This document shows positions 36,702 through 45,292 of a stretch of 64,000 nucleotides of DNA, in pieces (position 1 is the first letter of the stretch; each line of letters begins with the position of its first letter). The translations under genes were made by a program, and so were the position numbers. Below the pieces are notes generated by a model. The model made no database searches, was not told where the DNA came from, and worked only from the letters and a program-made list of their open reading frames with translations. Source of the stretch: Paenibacillus lemnae (GTDB lineage Bacteria; Bacillota; Bacilli; Paenibacillales; Paenibacillaceae). Location: NCBI RefSeq assembly GCF_012933385.1, contig NZ_JABBPN010000011.1, positions 90,502 to 154,501 of the forward strand. The letters run 5' to 3'.

Positions 36702-37556
36702 ATGAAGATTAGCTATCATCAGCAAAAGGTTGGAGATGTCGAGGTTTTTTATCGTGAAGCTGGCCCTAAGGACGGACAAGTAATTTTATTATTACATGGG
36801 TTTCCATCCTCAAGTCATATGTTTCGCGACCTCATTCCCAAGCTGGCAGAACATTACCGTGTCATCGCCCCTGATCTTGCTGGATTCGGTCATACAACCA
36901 CTCCGCCGCGCAGTCAATTCGACTTCACGTTCAACAGCCTGTTCCAAGTTGTAGAGGGTTTTACTGAAGCATTATCTCTCAAACAGTATGTGCTTTATGT
37001 ATTTGATTATGGTGCACCTGTTGGTTACCGTTTGGCAGCAGCTCATCCGGATAGAGTTCAAGCCATTATTAGTCAGAATGGGAATGCTTATGTTGAGGGA
37101 TTTAGTGACGCATGGGGATCCTGGGAGAGGTATTGGCATTCTCCAACACCTGATAATCGAGAGGCATGCCGCGACTCCTTAACCGCTGAGACCATTCGTA
37201 ACTTTCAGTATCTGCATGGAGCGGATACCAGCCTGGTTTCACCAGACGGGTATTATCTCGATATTGCTTACATGTCGCGGCCGGAAGCTGAAGAAATCCA
37301 GCTGGACTTGATTCTTGATTATAGAACAAATGTGGCGCTTTATCCTGAATTTCAGGCTTATTTCCGTAAGTATCAGCCTAAGCTTTTAGCCGTATGGGGT
37401 AAAAACGATCCTGCCTTCCTCCCCGCCGGAGCTGAAGCTTACAAGCGTGATATTCCATCTGCAGAAGTTCATTTACTGGATACAGGGCATTTCGCTCTTG
37501 AAACACATGTTGAAGAGATCAGTGAGCTTATTTTGCGATTTTTAGAAAAATGTTAA
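36702..37556 (+). CDS. Alpha/beta hydrolase (haloalkane-dehalogenase/epoxide-hydrolase-like)
   Basis: 284 residues, no signal peptide. The oxyanion-hole motif LLHGFPSSSHMFRDLIP is at about 29-45, DLAGFGHT at 65, and the nucleophile elbow reads VFDYGAP (about residue 105), i.e. Asp rather than Ser, as in dehalogenases and epoxide hydrolases. The acid candidate is Asp in WGKNDPAF and the base is His in LDTGHFALETH near the C terminus. The substrate is not predictable. Regulated in all likelihood by the divergent LysR gene. Start supported by GAGAGGGAG. Confidence 0.88.
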   Translation: MKISYHQQKVGDVEVFYREAGPKDGQVILLLHGFPSSSHMFRDLIPKLAEHYRVIAPDLAGFGHTTTPPRSQFDFTFNSLFQVVEGFTEALSLKQYVLYVFDYGAPVGYRLAAAHPDRVQAIISQNGNAYVEGFSDAWGSWERYWHSPTPDNREACRDSLTAETIRNFQYLHGADTSLVSPDGYYLDIAYMSRPEAEEIQLDLILDYRTNVALYPEFQAYFRKYQPKLLAVWGKNDPAFLPAGAEAYKRDIPSAEVHLLDTGHFALETHVEEISELILRFLEKC

Positions 37557-37575
37557 TTGAAAAGATATAGCATCT

Positions 37576-37612
37576 AAACCTTGATTGGCATCGTGCCTTT
37601 CAAGGTTTTTTG
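37576..37612 (+). terminator. Terminator after the hydrolase gene
   Basis: Stem AAACCTTGA / TCAAGGTTT with a 15-base loop and a T-run. A diverged copy of this terminator with its 5' flank (from AATTGAAAA...TAGCATCTAAA) occurs again at 39602-39655. Confidence 0.85.
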
Positions 37613-37707
37613 GGGAATTTTGGAATGAATGAGGACTTTATACCCTTTTCCGGTTAATAGTAGATATGGTAAAAAGATAGTTATCTAACTTACGGCGAGG
37701 TTATGAG

Positions 37708-39063
37708 ATGTCCAGAATATTGGTTCCACCTGAGGTGCTGCTGCAGGTAGCGGAGCAGTTTGAACGTGGTGCCCTTCATTTGGAGGGCATGAATAAAGCG
37801 CTAAACCACAGCTTGTCCCAAATGTCGGGCGAGTGGGACGGAATGACCCGTGAGCGATTTTATGGTGATTTCCAGCGTGCAGTCCGTGAGATGAATCAGA
37901 CGCTGGAGCATATGCACCAGGTTCATGTCGAATTGAAACGTGCGGCGATTAAGTTCAAGATTCTTGATGGCAGCTTGGATCCAAATTGTGTGAATCCGGA
38001 GCTGCTGCCAAGACCGGAGGAAGTATCGCGGCCGGGAGACGGAGGGCAGGCAGCAGATGATGCCAAGTCCCCTGACCATACTCTGCTGTTTACAGATCGG
38101 GATGGTCAGACCGTGGCGGAATTCAGCAGCTCGTCCAAGCTGGAGGACCTGATTGGCGAGTATCAGGAAGATGACGAAGGGAACGTTACTTTTGAAGGAC
38201 AGAACGGATCCCGACTTTCCGTTAACACCGGCAATTTAGATCAGCTGCTAGAGCAGTACAAGAACCAGAAAGAGTTTTTCACAAGACCAGAAATTTTGTA
38301 CAGCCCTCGGAGGAGCACGGCGGATTTTCTACAGTATGCTTTGGATGAAGGCTATGACCCGGTCACCTTCGAGCGGATGGGTGATTCACCGAATCCCGAT
38401 GCTCAGAATTTTGTGAACTTTAACCGGATGAAAGGTGAAGTTAACTTTAAGGTGTACTATGAACCCATTCATAAGACAATCCGCGATACAGCAGATACGG
38501 GGCTGAATATGATCCCTGTGGTCGGTACGATAAAAGGAGCCGTGGAACTCTATACCGGCAGAAGTATGGTGACAAATGAAGAACTTTCGAACGTGCAGAA
38601 AGGTGTTACTATAGTCTCTATGCTTCCGTTCGCAGGCGCCGCCAGACCTATAGGGAAATTGTTCAAGGGAGCGGGTAAAGGAGTTAAGGTTGGCGAAGGG
38701 GCCGCGCAAGCGGGCAAGCATGTGGATGAAGTGGCTGAGGGTGTGGAAACTCTTGCAAAGATCGGGGATGACTTTGGAAAAGCAGGTGAACTGGTAGAAA
38801 ATCCAGGAACCAAAATTGATTGGTCGAAGGTTTCTTCCCATGGTATGGAGAGGATGAATGAACGTGGTGTGACAAAAGAAATGGCAGAATTGTGGGTCGA
38901 AAATGGCAAGGCACTTTCACAGAATAATGGAAAAAAACATCTGTTTTTCTCTGAGGAAGGCGCGGCGGTTGTCGCCAACGATGGGACGCTTGTTACTGTT
39001 ATTCCAAAGAGCAAATATGATGATGCTTATAAGGCATTGTCAAAATCATTGTTCGGGAGGTAA
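37708..39063 (+). CDS. WXG100-headed polymorphic toxin (type VII secretion substrate)
   Basis: 451 residues. The first ~95 residues are a WXG100-like helical hairpin (WDG at 43-45 in SGEWDGMTRERF), the export signal of type VII secretion. A charged linker follows, then a pre-toxin region with Gly/Ala-rich hydrophobic stretches (about 270-330: DTGLNMIPVVGTIKGAVELYTG, SMLPFAGAARPIGKLFKGAGKG). The last ~80 residues, after WSKVSSHGMERMNERGVTKEM, look like a DUF4258/BECR-type RNase domain (conserved His-x-x-x-R-x-x-x-R, terminal VVANDGTLVTVIPK). The stop is followed nine bases later by a short gene that should give immunity. The secretion machinery itself is not in the window. Toxic activity is inferred. 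Confidence 0.8.
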   Translation: MSRILVPPEVLLQVAEQFERGALHLEGMNKALNHSLSQMSGEWDGMTRERFYGDFQRAVREMNQTLEHMHQVHVELKRAAIKFKILDGSLDPNCVNPELLPRPEEVSRPGDGGQAADDAKSPDHTLLFTDRDGQTVAEFSSSSKLEDLIGEYQEDDEGNVTFEGQNGSRLSVNTGNLDQLLEQYKNQKEFFTRPEILYSPRRSTADFLQYALDEGYDPVTFERMGDSPNPDAQNFVNFNRMKGEVNFKVYYEPIHKTIRDTADTGLNMIPVVGTIKGAVELYTGRSMVTNEELSNVQKGVTIVSMLPFAGAARPIGKLFKGAGKGVKVGEGAAQAGKHVDEVAEGVETLAKIGDDFGKAGELVENPGTKIDWSKVSSHGMERMNERGVTKEMAELWVENGKALSQNNGKKHLFFSEEGAAVVANDGTLVTVIPKSKYDDAYKALSKSLFGR

Positions 39064-39071
39064 GGCAACAA

Positions 39072-39311
39072 ATGAGAGATCATATCATTCAAATAATTAA
39101 CGAATGGAATCCAGTAGATATTAATCCATTGCTGGAAGATGAATATTTATCTGAGTCGCAAAAAGTGTATGAAGCAGCAAGTTGCACTAGTACTGTCAAT
39201 GAACTAGCAAATGTAGTATTCAATATATTCGAAAAATCCTTTGGGAAGGAGTTCGATAAATCTATCAAGGAATGTAGAATCATCGCGGAGAAGATTATAA
39301 TCTTAAAATAA
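39072..39311 (+). CDS. Likely immunity protein, DUF1871-like, 79 residues
   Basis: A small acidic helical protein. The pattern INEWNPVDINPLLEDEY, then ELANVVFNIFEKSFGKEFD fits the DUF1871 family (four-helix proteins of Firmicutes). The gene starts eight bases after the toxin stop with GGGAGGTAAGG inside the end of the toxin gene, so translation is coupled, as is usual for toxin-immunity pairs. Its role as the antidote rests on position only. Confidence 0.7.
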   Translation: MRDHIIQIINEWNPVDINPLLEDEYLSESQKVYEAASCTSTVNELANVVFNIFEKSFGKEFDKSIKECRIIAEKIIILK

Positions 39312-39373
39312 AATAAATTGGTGGGAGCTACCGAGTGTAACGAGTTGATGAGTTGAGGTAACATTTCTTTTGT

Positions 39374-39596
39374 CTGGAGACCGAGAGAAAAGTCTTACCG
39401 GTACCAAATAAAACCACTGTCGAAGTGGAAATCTACAATCTTGTTACGGGTTATATCACGGACGACTGTCGACCCAAGAAAGATTTCCATTATTTGATAT
39501 TAATTTGCAGACTTATCTATGGTAGCAGATACTCTGTTCAGAATATTAACAGAGTATGAAGGTGTAGAAATCGTATTAGAGTGGGATTTCAATTGA
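39374..39596 (+). pseudogene. Remnant of an immunity-like gene
   Basis: No intact gene, but two coding-like pieces lie in different frames: LETERKVLPVPNKTTVEVEI... from 39374 and MVADTLFRILTEYEGVEIV...WDFN ending with TGA at 39596. The second piece is followed directly by a terminator, as a real 3' end would be. The best reading is one small gene broken by frameshifts. Family not identified. Confidence 0.5.
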
Positions 39597-39610
39597 AAAA
39601 ATTAGCATCT

Positions 39611-39650
39611 AAAACCTTGATTAGCTTTATGGCTTTCAAGGATTATTTTT
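39611..39650 (+). terminator. Terminator, diverged copy of the one at 37.58 kb
   Basis: AACCTTGA / TCAAGG stem followed by ATTATTTTT. The sequence around it (TAGCATCTAAAACCTTGATTAG) repeats that at 37568-37592. Confidence 0.7.
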
Positions 39651-39733
39651 GGAATTAGTAGGTGTGTCAGTAGAAGCAGGCTAATTATGATGAACGCCTG
39701 GATTTGAACCAATAAATTAGAGGAGGGGGATTT

Positions 39734-40153
39734 GTGAAATATGAACAATTTGACAAATTAATAACTGAAATGTCTGGAGAGAATGCTTCAGATGATTATT
39801 GGTATGATGTTGGAATAAATGATGCGTTGATGTTATTGGAACAATTTTCTGAACTGGATTGGAAAGTGCTCATGGACAATATAATAGATAAGTCCATAGA
39901 GTGGCAAAAAAGAGTAGTGTATTGCTTTGGAGAGGATAATGATGCAAGGGAAATAAATATAGTATTATCACTTATAGATACTACAGACAAAGAACTATTT
40001 GAAATGTGCATTGATTCTTTAAGATTTTTGATTAGTGATAAAAATAAAGATTTTATAATAAATAACAATGAACTTATGGAGAAATTAATAGTTATGGCAT
40101 CGCTTGATAATATGTCAGGTAAGAATTGCAGGGAGTTTCTTAATAAATTGTAA
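39734..40153 (+). CDS. Orphan immunity-like protein, 139 residues
   Basis: A small acidic, all-helical protein, AT-rich in codon use. Starts with GTG after AGGAGGGGGA. The pattern NDALMLLEQFSELDWKVLMDNI...WQKRVVYCFGEDNDAREINIVLSLIDTTDKELFEMCIDSLRFLI is HEAT-like and recalls Imm30-type immunity proteins, though I cannot verify that. It has no toxin of its own and stands downstream of the polymorphic toxin locus, as orphan immunity genes often do. Confidence 0.65.
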   Translation: MKYEQFDKLITEMSGENASDDYWYDVGINDALMLLEQFSELDWKVLMDNIIDKSIEWQKRVVYCFGEDNDAREINIVLSLIDTTDKELFEMCIDSLRFLISDKNKDFIINNNELMEKLIVMASLDNMSGKNCREFLNKL

Positions 40154-40249
40154 TAGAGAATGTAATGTTCAAGTATAGTTATCAATGCCAATAAAAAACT
40201 CTATGAGATCACCAAGAGGTAGAGTTTCTTTGCAGAAGATTGGTAATCG

Positions 40250-40396
40250 GAGATCCATGAACATTATATACAACCTATCCCTGAGTCATCTCATACGATT
40301 GCTTTGGTTAAGGTTAAAGAAAAAGAAGATGATTACACGCTTATATGTATCATTGAAGAACTTAAACTAAGCATTACGCTTGAGTTCGAAAAGTAA
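40250..40396 (+). pseudogene. 3' remnant of another small immunity-like gene
   Basis: An open frame of 48 codons without a start ends in TAA at 40394-40396 (EIHEHYIQPIPESSHTIALV, then KVKEKEDDYTLICIIEELKL). The composition and length suit the C-terminal part of a small acidic protein; upstream coding sequence continues in another frame (RGRVSLQKIGNRRS), suggesting a frameshift. Followed after ~95 bases by a terminator hairpin. Confidence 0.45.
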
Positions 40397-40490
40397 ATCA
40401 GTGTAGAAATCGATACCATGTTACGTATAAAAGGTAATTTAACAATGGAAATATGTTAAATTACCAAGAACCAGAATCTAACACTAAAAA

Positions 40491-40529
40491 AAGGACAGCC
40501 GCCGCAGTATAGCTGCGAAAGCTGTCCTT
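40491..40529. terminator. Terminator hairpin interrupted by the IS element
   Basis: AAGGACAGC...GCTGTCCTT stem preceded by A residues. The T-run that should follow on the plus strand is now at 43775-43782, on the far side of the IS, whose 8-bp target duplication is CTGTCCTT, the right arm of the stem. On the minus strand the same hairpin, with its T-run (complement of 40485-40492), would have ended the gene at 43781. Confidence 0.8.
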
Positions 40530-40552
40530 GGGTCTGTCAATAAGTTTGTGTA

Positions 40553-42429
40553 GTGCGGCCGGGCAAGGTCGCTAATTCTAGTGGGTGAGAGTCCCATCAG
40601 GATAAAGCCTAACCAGCCATCCTGTAGCTAGTTCTTGGAGGCGATCCGGTAACGGATAGCTTTAAGCGTAGAACGGCAAAGTAGCGGGCCGAAAGCGTAA
40701 GCTGAAGTGATTGAGCCTCGAAAAATTAGTCGAGATTGGCCGATGTAGTTACACATACAGAAGGCAAAACTTGTTCAAGCGCAATGGTGAGTTTGAACAG
40801 GCGCTCCGGGGTCTAAGAGCTTGGCACGTTATAAATCGAGAATTAGCGGTAACCCGGGAGACCCTATCTTTCCCTAGAACCACTGGGTATGCCGTACAAG
40901 CGAAAACCAAGCAAGGAAAGCAAATGAGAGATAGGGAGTCGGATAGCTAAGTAGTATCGATGAAGCTGCGTAATGGCAGTGGAGAAAAGGAAGCTGCATC
41001 TGAAGACCTTGGCAAAGGACACAATTCCCACACTCAGAGGTGGAAGCGAATTGGAAACAAAACTTGTTAAGATAGCACAATTAGCAAAAGATCGACCCAA
41101 AGAACAGTTTACGAGCCTAATCCACCTTCTGGACGAGGAAGCATTGTACATGTGCCACCAAGAACTGAAAGGGAACAAAGCTGTGGGAATGGATGAAGTT
41201 ACGAAAGCGCGATACGAGGAGAATCTGTGCATGAATTTAAAGAATCTGCATCATTCCTTGCGCCAAATGGCTTACAAACCTCAACCCGTCAGGCGAGTGT
41301 ATATCCCTAAGCCTGGAAGCAAGAAGATGAGACCGCTGGGTATCCCAGCCTACGAAGATAAGATTGTTCAGCTGGGAGTGAGTAAAATCCTGTCTGCCAT
41401 ATACGAACAGGACTTTCTGAACTCTTCATTTGGATTTCGACCAGGGCTTGGTTGTCACGACGCATTGCGAATGTTAAATACGACGATCATGACGAAGAAA
41501 ACGAACTGGGTTGTGGATGCGGATATATCTGGTTTCTTTGACCATGTGGATCATAGCTGGATGATGAAATGCCTGGAGGTTCGTATCAAGGACTGCAAAC
41601 TGTTGCAACTGATACAGCGTATGCTCAAAGCTGGCATGATGGAGGAAGGAGTCCTTCGGCAAACCGAACAAGGTACGCCTCAGGGAGGAATCATCTCCCC
41701 CGTGCTCGCTAATGTCTATCTACACTACGTACTGGACTTATGGTTTGAGAAACGAATGAAGAAGCAATACAGAGGCCAGACCCACATGGTTCGTTACGCG
41801 GATGATTTTGTGTGTTGTTTCCAATCTGAAGGCGAAGCTCAAAATTTTTATCTGCAACTTAAGGATAGGCTCAAAAAGTTCAACCTGGAGATAGCACCAG
41901 AAAAGAGCAAGATTATAGAATTTGGCCAATTTGCTGCACAAAACAAAGGGAACAGAGGAGAGGGCAAGCCGGAGACATTCGATTTTCTAGGATTTACCCA
42001 CTATTGTGGGAAAAGTCGAAACGGAATTTCAAGCCGCCCTCAATCGAATGAAAGCATGGATAAAGGCCAATCGAACCCTGCCGGTCAAATCACTCATAGA
42101 TCAGCTCAAAGCAAAACTCACTGGACACTACAGGTACTACGGCATCACAGACAATGGTCCAATGCTGTCGAGATACTGGTACGGTACAATGAGATTGCTA
42201 TTTAAATGGTTGAACCGAAGAAGCCAACGGAATAGCTATACCTGGGACAAGTTCTTATTGCTAATGGAAGCCAATCCACTACCCAAACCAAGGATTTATT
42301 CGAGTGTGTTTGGCGGAAAGGCCCTTGTGTGAAACTTCCGATGAGGAGCCGTGTGCGTAAATAGCGCAAGCACGGTTCTGCGAGGGGGGAGCGTACAATC
42401 CTGTAAGGAAAGGCGCTCTTCTACTCTAC
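40553..42429 (+). mobile_element. Group II intron inserted in the IS256 terminal repeat
   Basis: Starts with the conserved GTGCG and ends with ...CTACTCTAC (last bases AC, an AY end). Domain V is visible at about 42346-42385 (GAGCCGTGTGCG...GCGCAAGCACGGTTC) and a domain VI-like stem follows. The 5' half carries domain I sequence (GTGGGTGAGAGTCCCATCAG and so on) and the reverse transcriptase/maturase lies in domain IV. Rejoining 40552 to 42430 restores GTTTGTGTA-AACTCT of the IS left terminal repeat, which fixes both ends. 1877 bp, opposite in sense to the transposase. Confidence 0.93.
40973..42332 (+). pseudogene. ltrA: Group II intron reverse transcriptase/maturase, frameshifted
   Basis: N-terminal RT domain in one frame to about 42010: RT blocks KGNKAVGMDEVT, RRVYIPKPGSKKMRPLGIPAYEDKIVQ, FGFRPGLGCHDAL, VDADISGFFDHVDH, GTPQGGIISPVLANVYLHYVLD, and the catalytic RYADDFVC. 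The maturase-specific domain (FQAALNRMKAWIK...HYRYYGITDN...KWLNRRSQRNSYTW...PRIYSSVF) continues in the next frame from about 42010. At the junction, after FLGFTHYCGKSRNG, the usual short basic stretch is missing, so a small deletion caused the shift. A protein made here would lack the maturase domain; the intron may splice only with help from another copy. Confidence 0.88.
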
Positions 42430-42471
42430 AACTCTAAATCAAGAATACCCCTGTTAAGAGAAGGTGGCTCT

Positions 42472-43704
42472 TTAGGGCAAGTGCTGGCCAATCCGTTCAG
42501 GATAAAACACGGATAATTGAAGCAGGATCTGGCCCCAGTTTTGGACTCGGCCTGTCCACTTGCGAGTAACATCGACCGTCATTAGATAGAGCATTTTGAG
42601 AAGAGATTCATCCGTAGGGGAGATGCTTTTCCCTTTCGTTACTTTACGGAGTTGGCGGTGGTAGCTCTCAATCATATTGGTGGTGTAAATGAGCTTGCGA
42701 AGCTCAGGCGGGTACTTAAAGAACGTGGCGAGTTCATCCCAATTGTTGCGCCATGAACGGATAATGAGTGGATACTTGGCGCTCCAAATCTCCTCAAACC
42801 GGTCCAACTCCAGCAGAGCCATCTCCTCCGTCATCGCCTTGTAGATCGGTTTTAAATCCGAGGTGACTTTCTTGAGATCTTTGTAGGATACATAACGGGT
42901 GGAGTTGCGGATTTGGTGGATGATACATTTTTGGATTTCCGTGCTGGGATAGCATGCTGAAATCGCTTGTGAGAAGCCCGTAAGGTTATCTATACAAGTA
43001 ATGAGAATGTCCTGAACACCGCGATTCTTCAATTCATTGAGCACACTGAGCCAGAATTTTGCAGACTCATTCTCACCAATCCACATGCCCAGAACGTTTT
43101 TGTTTCCATCTAAATCAATGCCAATGACCATGTAAGCGGCCTTGTTGACAATAGCCCCATCCTGTCTCACCTTGAAATGAATGGCATCCAGAAATACCAC
43201 AGCGTACACGCTCTGGAGGGGGCGATTCTGCCACTCTTTCACCAGAGGGATAATCTTGTTGGTCACGTTAGAGATGAAGGTAGGAGAGACATCGAGACCG
43301 TACAGCTGCTGCAGATGGTCCTGAATCTCACGAGTGCTGACGCCTTTGGCATAAAGTGCAATAATTTGGTCTTCAATGCCTGTCACATTGGACTGATGCT
43401 TCCTGACCACTAACGGCTCAAACTCACCTTCACGGTCTCGAGGCACCAAAATTTGCTATTCACCATATTCACTGGTGATCTTCTTTTTTCTCTTGCCGTT
43501 TCGGCTGTTTGTCGTCTGCTTGCTCTTCACGACATGCTTTTCGTAACCCAAATGCTGGTCCATTTCGGCCTCCAGCATCTCCTGAAGCGTTTCTGCAAAC
43601 AGATCTTTCAAGGCGTTTTGTGCATCCTGCGCGGTCACCAGATTATTCTCCTTAATGAAAGCTCGCAGCTGCTGTTTATCCCAAGGTCCCATGTGTTCTC
43701 CCAA
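42472..43704 (-). pseudogene. IS256-family transposase with an internal stop codon
   Basis: One continuous frame of about 410 codons interrupted by a single TAG at 43453-43455, after ITSEYGE and before QILVPRDREGEFEP. The rest is intact: the DDE residues appear in VVFLDAIHFKVR, ITCIDNLTGF and NMIESYHRQLRK, and the IS256 signature CIIHQIRNSTRYVSYKD is present. A TTG at 43449 could reinitiate a 325-residue protein lacking the N-terminal DNA-binding part. Readthrough or suppression aside, the element should not move by itself. Confidence 0.9.
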
Positions 43705-43780
43705 CCTTTCTACTATGTTTCATTTTAAAAGTTTTGGGAGTTTACACAATCTATTTTACAGACTCCTGTCCTTCTTTTTT

Positions 43781-44627
43781 TTAAAATCCGATTTGAGTCC
43801 AATTCTGGATCTTTTCTTCAGCGGTCGGATCCACCTGCTTCAGCTTGTTCAGCAGCTCCGGATCTTCTTGGCCCTGCTTTTGCAGAGATGCCAGGTACCA
43901 TGCAGCAATGTCCTGATGAACCGTCTGGGACAAGTCATCCTGCAGCCCCAACTGAAGTGCCGCAGCAGCCTGTTCCGGCTGATTCATCATAAAGTACATT
44001 TTACCGGTGTTCAGGATCATATCCGGAGTGTTTTCAAATGGCCGGCCCTGCATCTGACCTTCAGGCAGTGTTGCCAGATACTTGATACCTTCCTGCACCT
44101 TCTCGAATGTGGCTGTACCTTCTCTGAAGTACTTATCTTTTTCCTCCGTACCTCCAGCTCCGAGCGCCTGATAACCGAGTTCCAAAGCCTGGTTGATCAT
44201 TTTCTCATGCCACTCAATGTCCAAATTGAACTTATACGCATTATCCTTGGGCACTTTATATGCTTTGTCCTGCTCGCCCCGGAGTTCATAGCCCTGCATG
44301 AGGCGGTTCAGCATGCCTTTGTTATAAGGCTCGTCTTCGAGTGCATCATTCAAGAGCGCCATCCAGGCGCGTTGTCATATTGTCCGGCAGCAGATTTTTC
44401 AGCCCTGTTCCGACCAGCAGGAAGATCAGCAATCCCCCTACTACAACCGAACAGATCGGCAGCCAAAGTCCGGAACCTCTGCGGTCTGTCCATTTGCTAA
44501 GCGCTTTTTGCAGAACAGGTGCTACATAGCGCTGAATTGCCCAGCCGATCAGCCCGACAACCACAAAAACGCTAAGGACGTATCCCCAGCCTTTCAGTGC
44601 ACCACTGCCGCTGAAGCAATCCGGCAA
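43781..44627 (-). pseudogene. Remnant of an O-antigen-ligase-like membrane/TPR protein
   Basis: Two pieces in different frames. The upstream piece (44627 to 44346) has two membrane helices (YVLSVFVVVGLIGWAIQRYV and LPICSVVVGGLLIFLLVGTG) and stops after TTRLDGALE; the downstream piece (44362 to 43781) is a TPR-like tail (MLNRLMQGYELRGEQDKAY, PEQAAAALQLGLQDD). In Paenibacillus Wzy/O-antigen-ligase proteins such segments are normally separated by a large extracytoplasmic loop, so the gene has lost its 5' part and an internal section. The tail is better preserved than expected of a long-dead gene. Family assignment by pattern only. Confidence 0.6.
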
Positions 44628-44728
44628 CTTCCATGGTGAATTTACCAGACAACTTTACATACATTAGTGACGACGGTGCTGAATATTTTAATTCAAAAGG
44701 TTACGGGTAAAGGGAGGGTTAAATAACA

Positions 44729-45274
44729 ATGAACATTACTTCTCTCCATCTTAAAGACGTATTCTATATCGAACCAAAAATTCACAGTGACAGCCGAGGA
44801 CTTTTTATGGAAAGTTACAACGAAGAGTTGTTTAAAGCTCATGGTATGAAGTACAGGTTTGTACAAGACAATCAATCCTTATCCGTTGAGCCTGGCGTGC
44901 TGCGAGGGCTGCACTATCAACTGGGTACTAAAGCGCAAACTAAACTGATCCGGGTTTTGTCCGGGGCGATTTATGATGTTGTGGTCGATCTTCGGAAAGA
45001 ATCCCCTGGTTTTGGACAATGGGCCGGAGTCATTTTGAGTGAACACAATCATAGACAGCTGCTCGTGCCAAAAGGCTTTGCTCATGGCTTCTACACATTG
45101 GTACCGAATACACAAGTGTTGTATAAAGTAGATGAGTACTACTCTCCGGAGCATGATCGAGGTATTTTATGGAATGATCCGGCATTAGGCATCGATTGGC
45201 CAACATCCAACCCTGTGCTCTCGGATAAAGATCAACAGCACCCGCTGCTGAAGGATGCGGAATTGAATTTTTGA
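44729..45274 (+). CDS. rfbC: RfbC, dTDP-4-dehydrorhamnose 3,5-epimerase
   Basis: 181-residue cupin-fold epimerase, third step of dTDP-L-rhamnose synthesis. Motifs: DSRGLFMESYN, the catalytic His in LRGLHYQLGTKAQTKLIRVLSG (about residue 62), VDLRKESPGFGQW, and the catalytic Tyr region LVPNTQVLYKVDEYYSPEHDRG. Starts after AAAGGGAGGG. First gene of the rfbC-rfbB-rfbD operon. Confidence 0.95.
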   Translation: MNITSLHLKDVFYIEPKIHSDSRGLFMESYNEELFKAHGMKYRFVQDNQSLSVEPGVLRGLHYQLGTKAQTKLIRVLSGAIYDVVVDLRKESPGFGQWAGVILSEHNHRQLLVPKGFAHGFYTLVPNTQVLYKVDEYYSPEHDRGILWNDPALGIDWPTSNPVLSDKDQQHPLLKDAELNF

Positions 45275-45292
45275 GTAGGAGGCTGCAGAAGA

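Larger units (their letters stand above)
40530..43765 (-). mobile_element. IS256-family insertion sequence, split by a group II intron
   Basis: Left end GGGTCTGTCAATAAG..., right end (complement) GAGTCTGTAAAATAG...; with the intron removed the two 28-bp termini agree at 23 positions (both end GTGTAAACTC). The element is flanked by perfect 8-bp direct repeats CTGTCCTT (40522-40529 and 43766-43773), the size expected of IS256 family members. Without the intron it is 1359 bp, also typical. It carries one transposase gene on the minus strand, broken by a stop codon. Confidence 0.92.
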
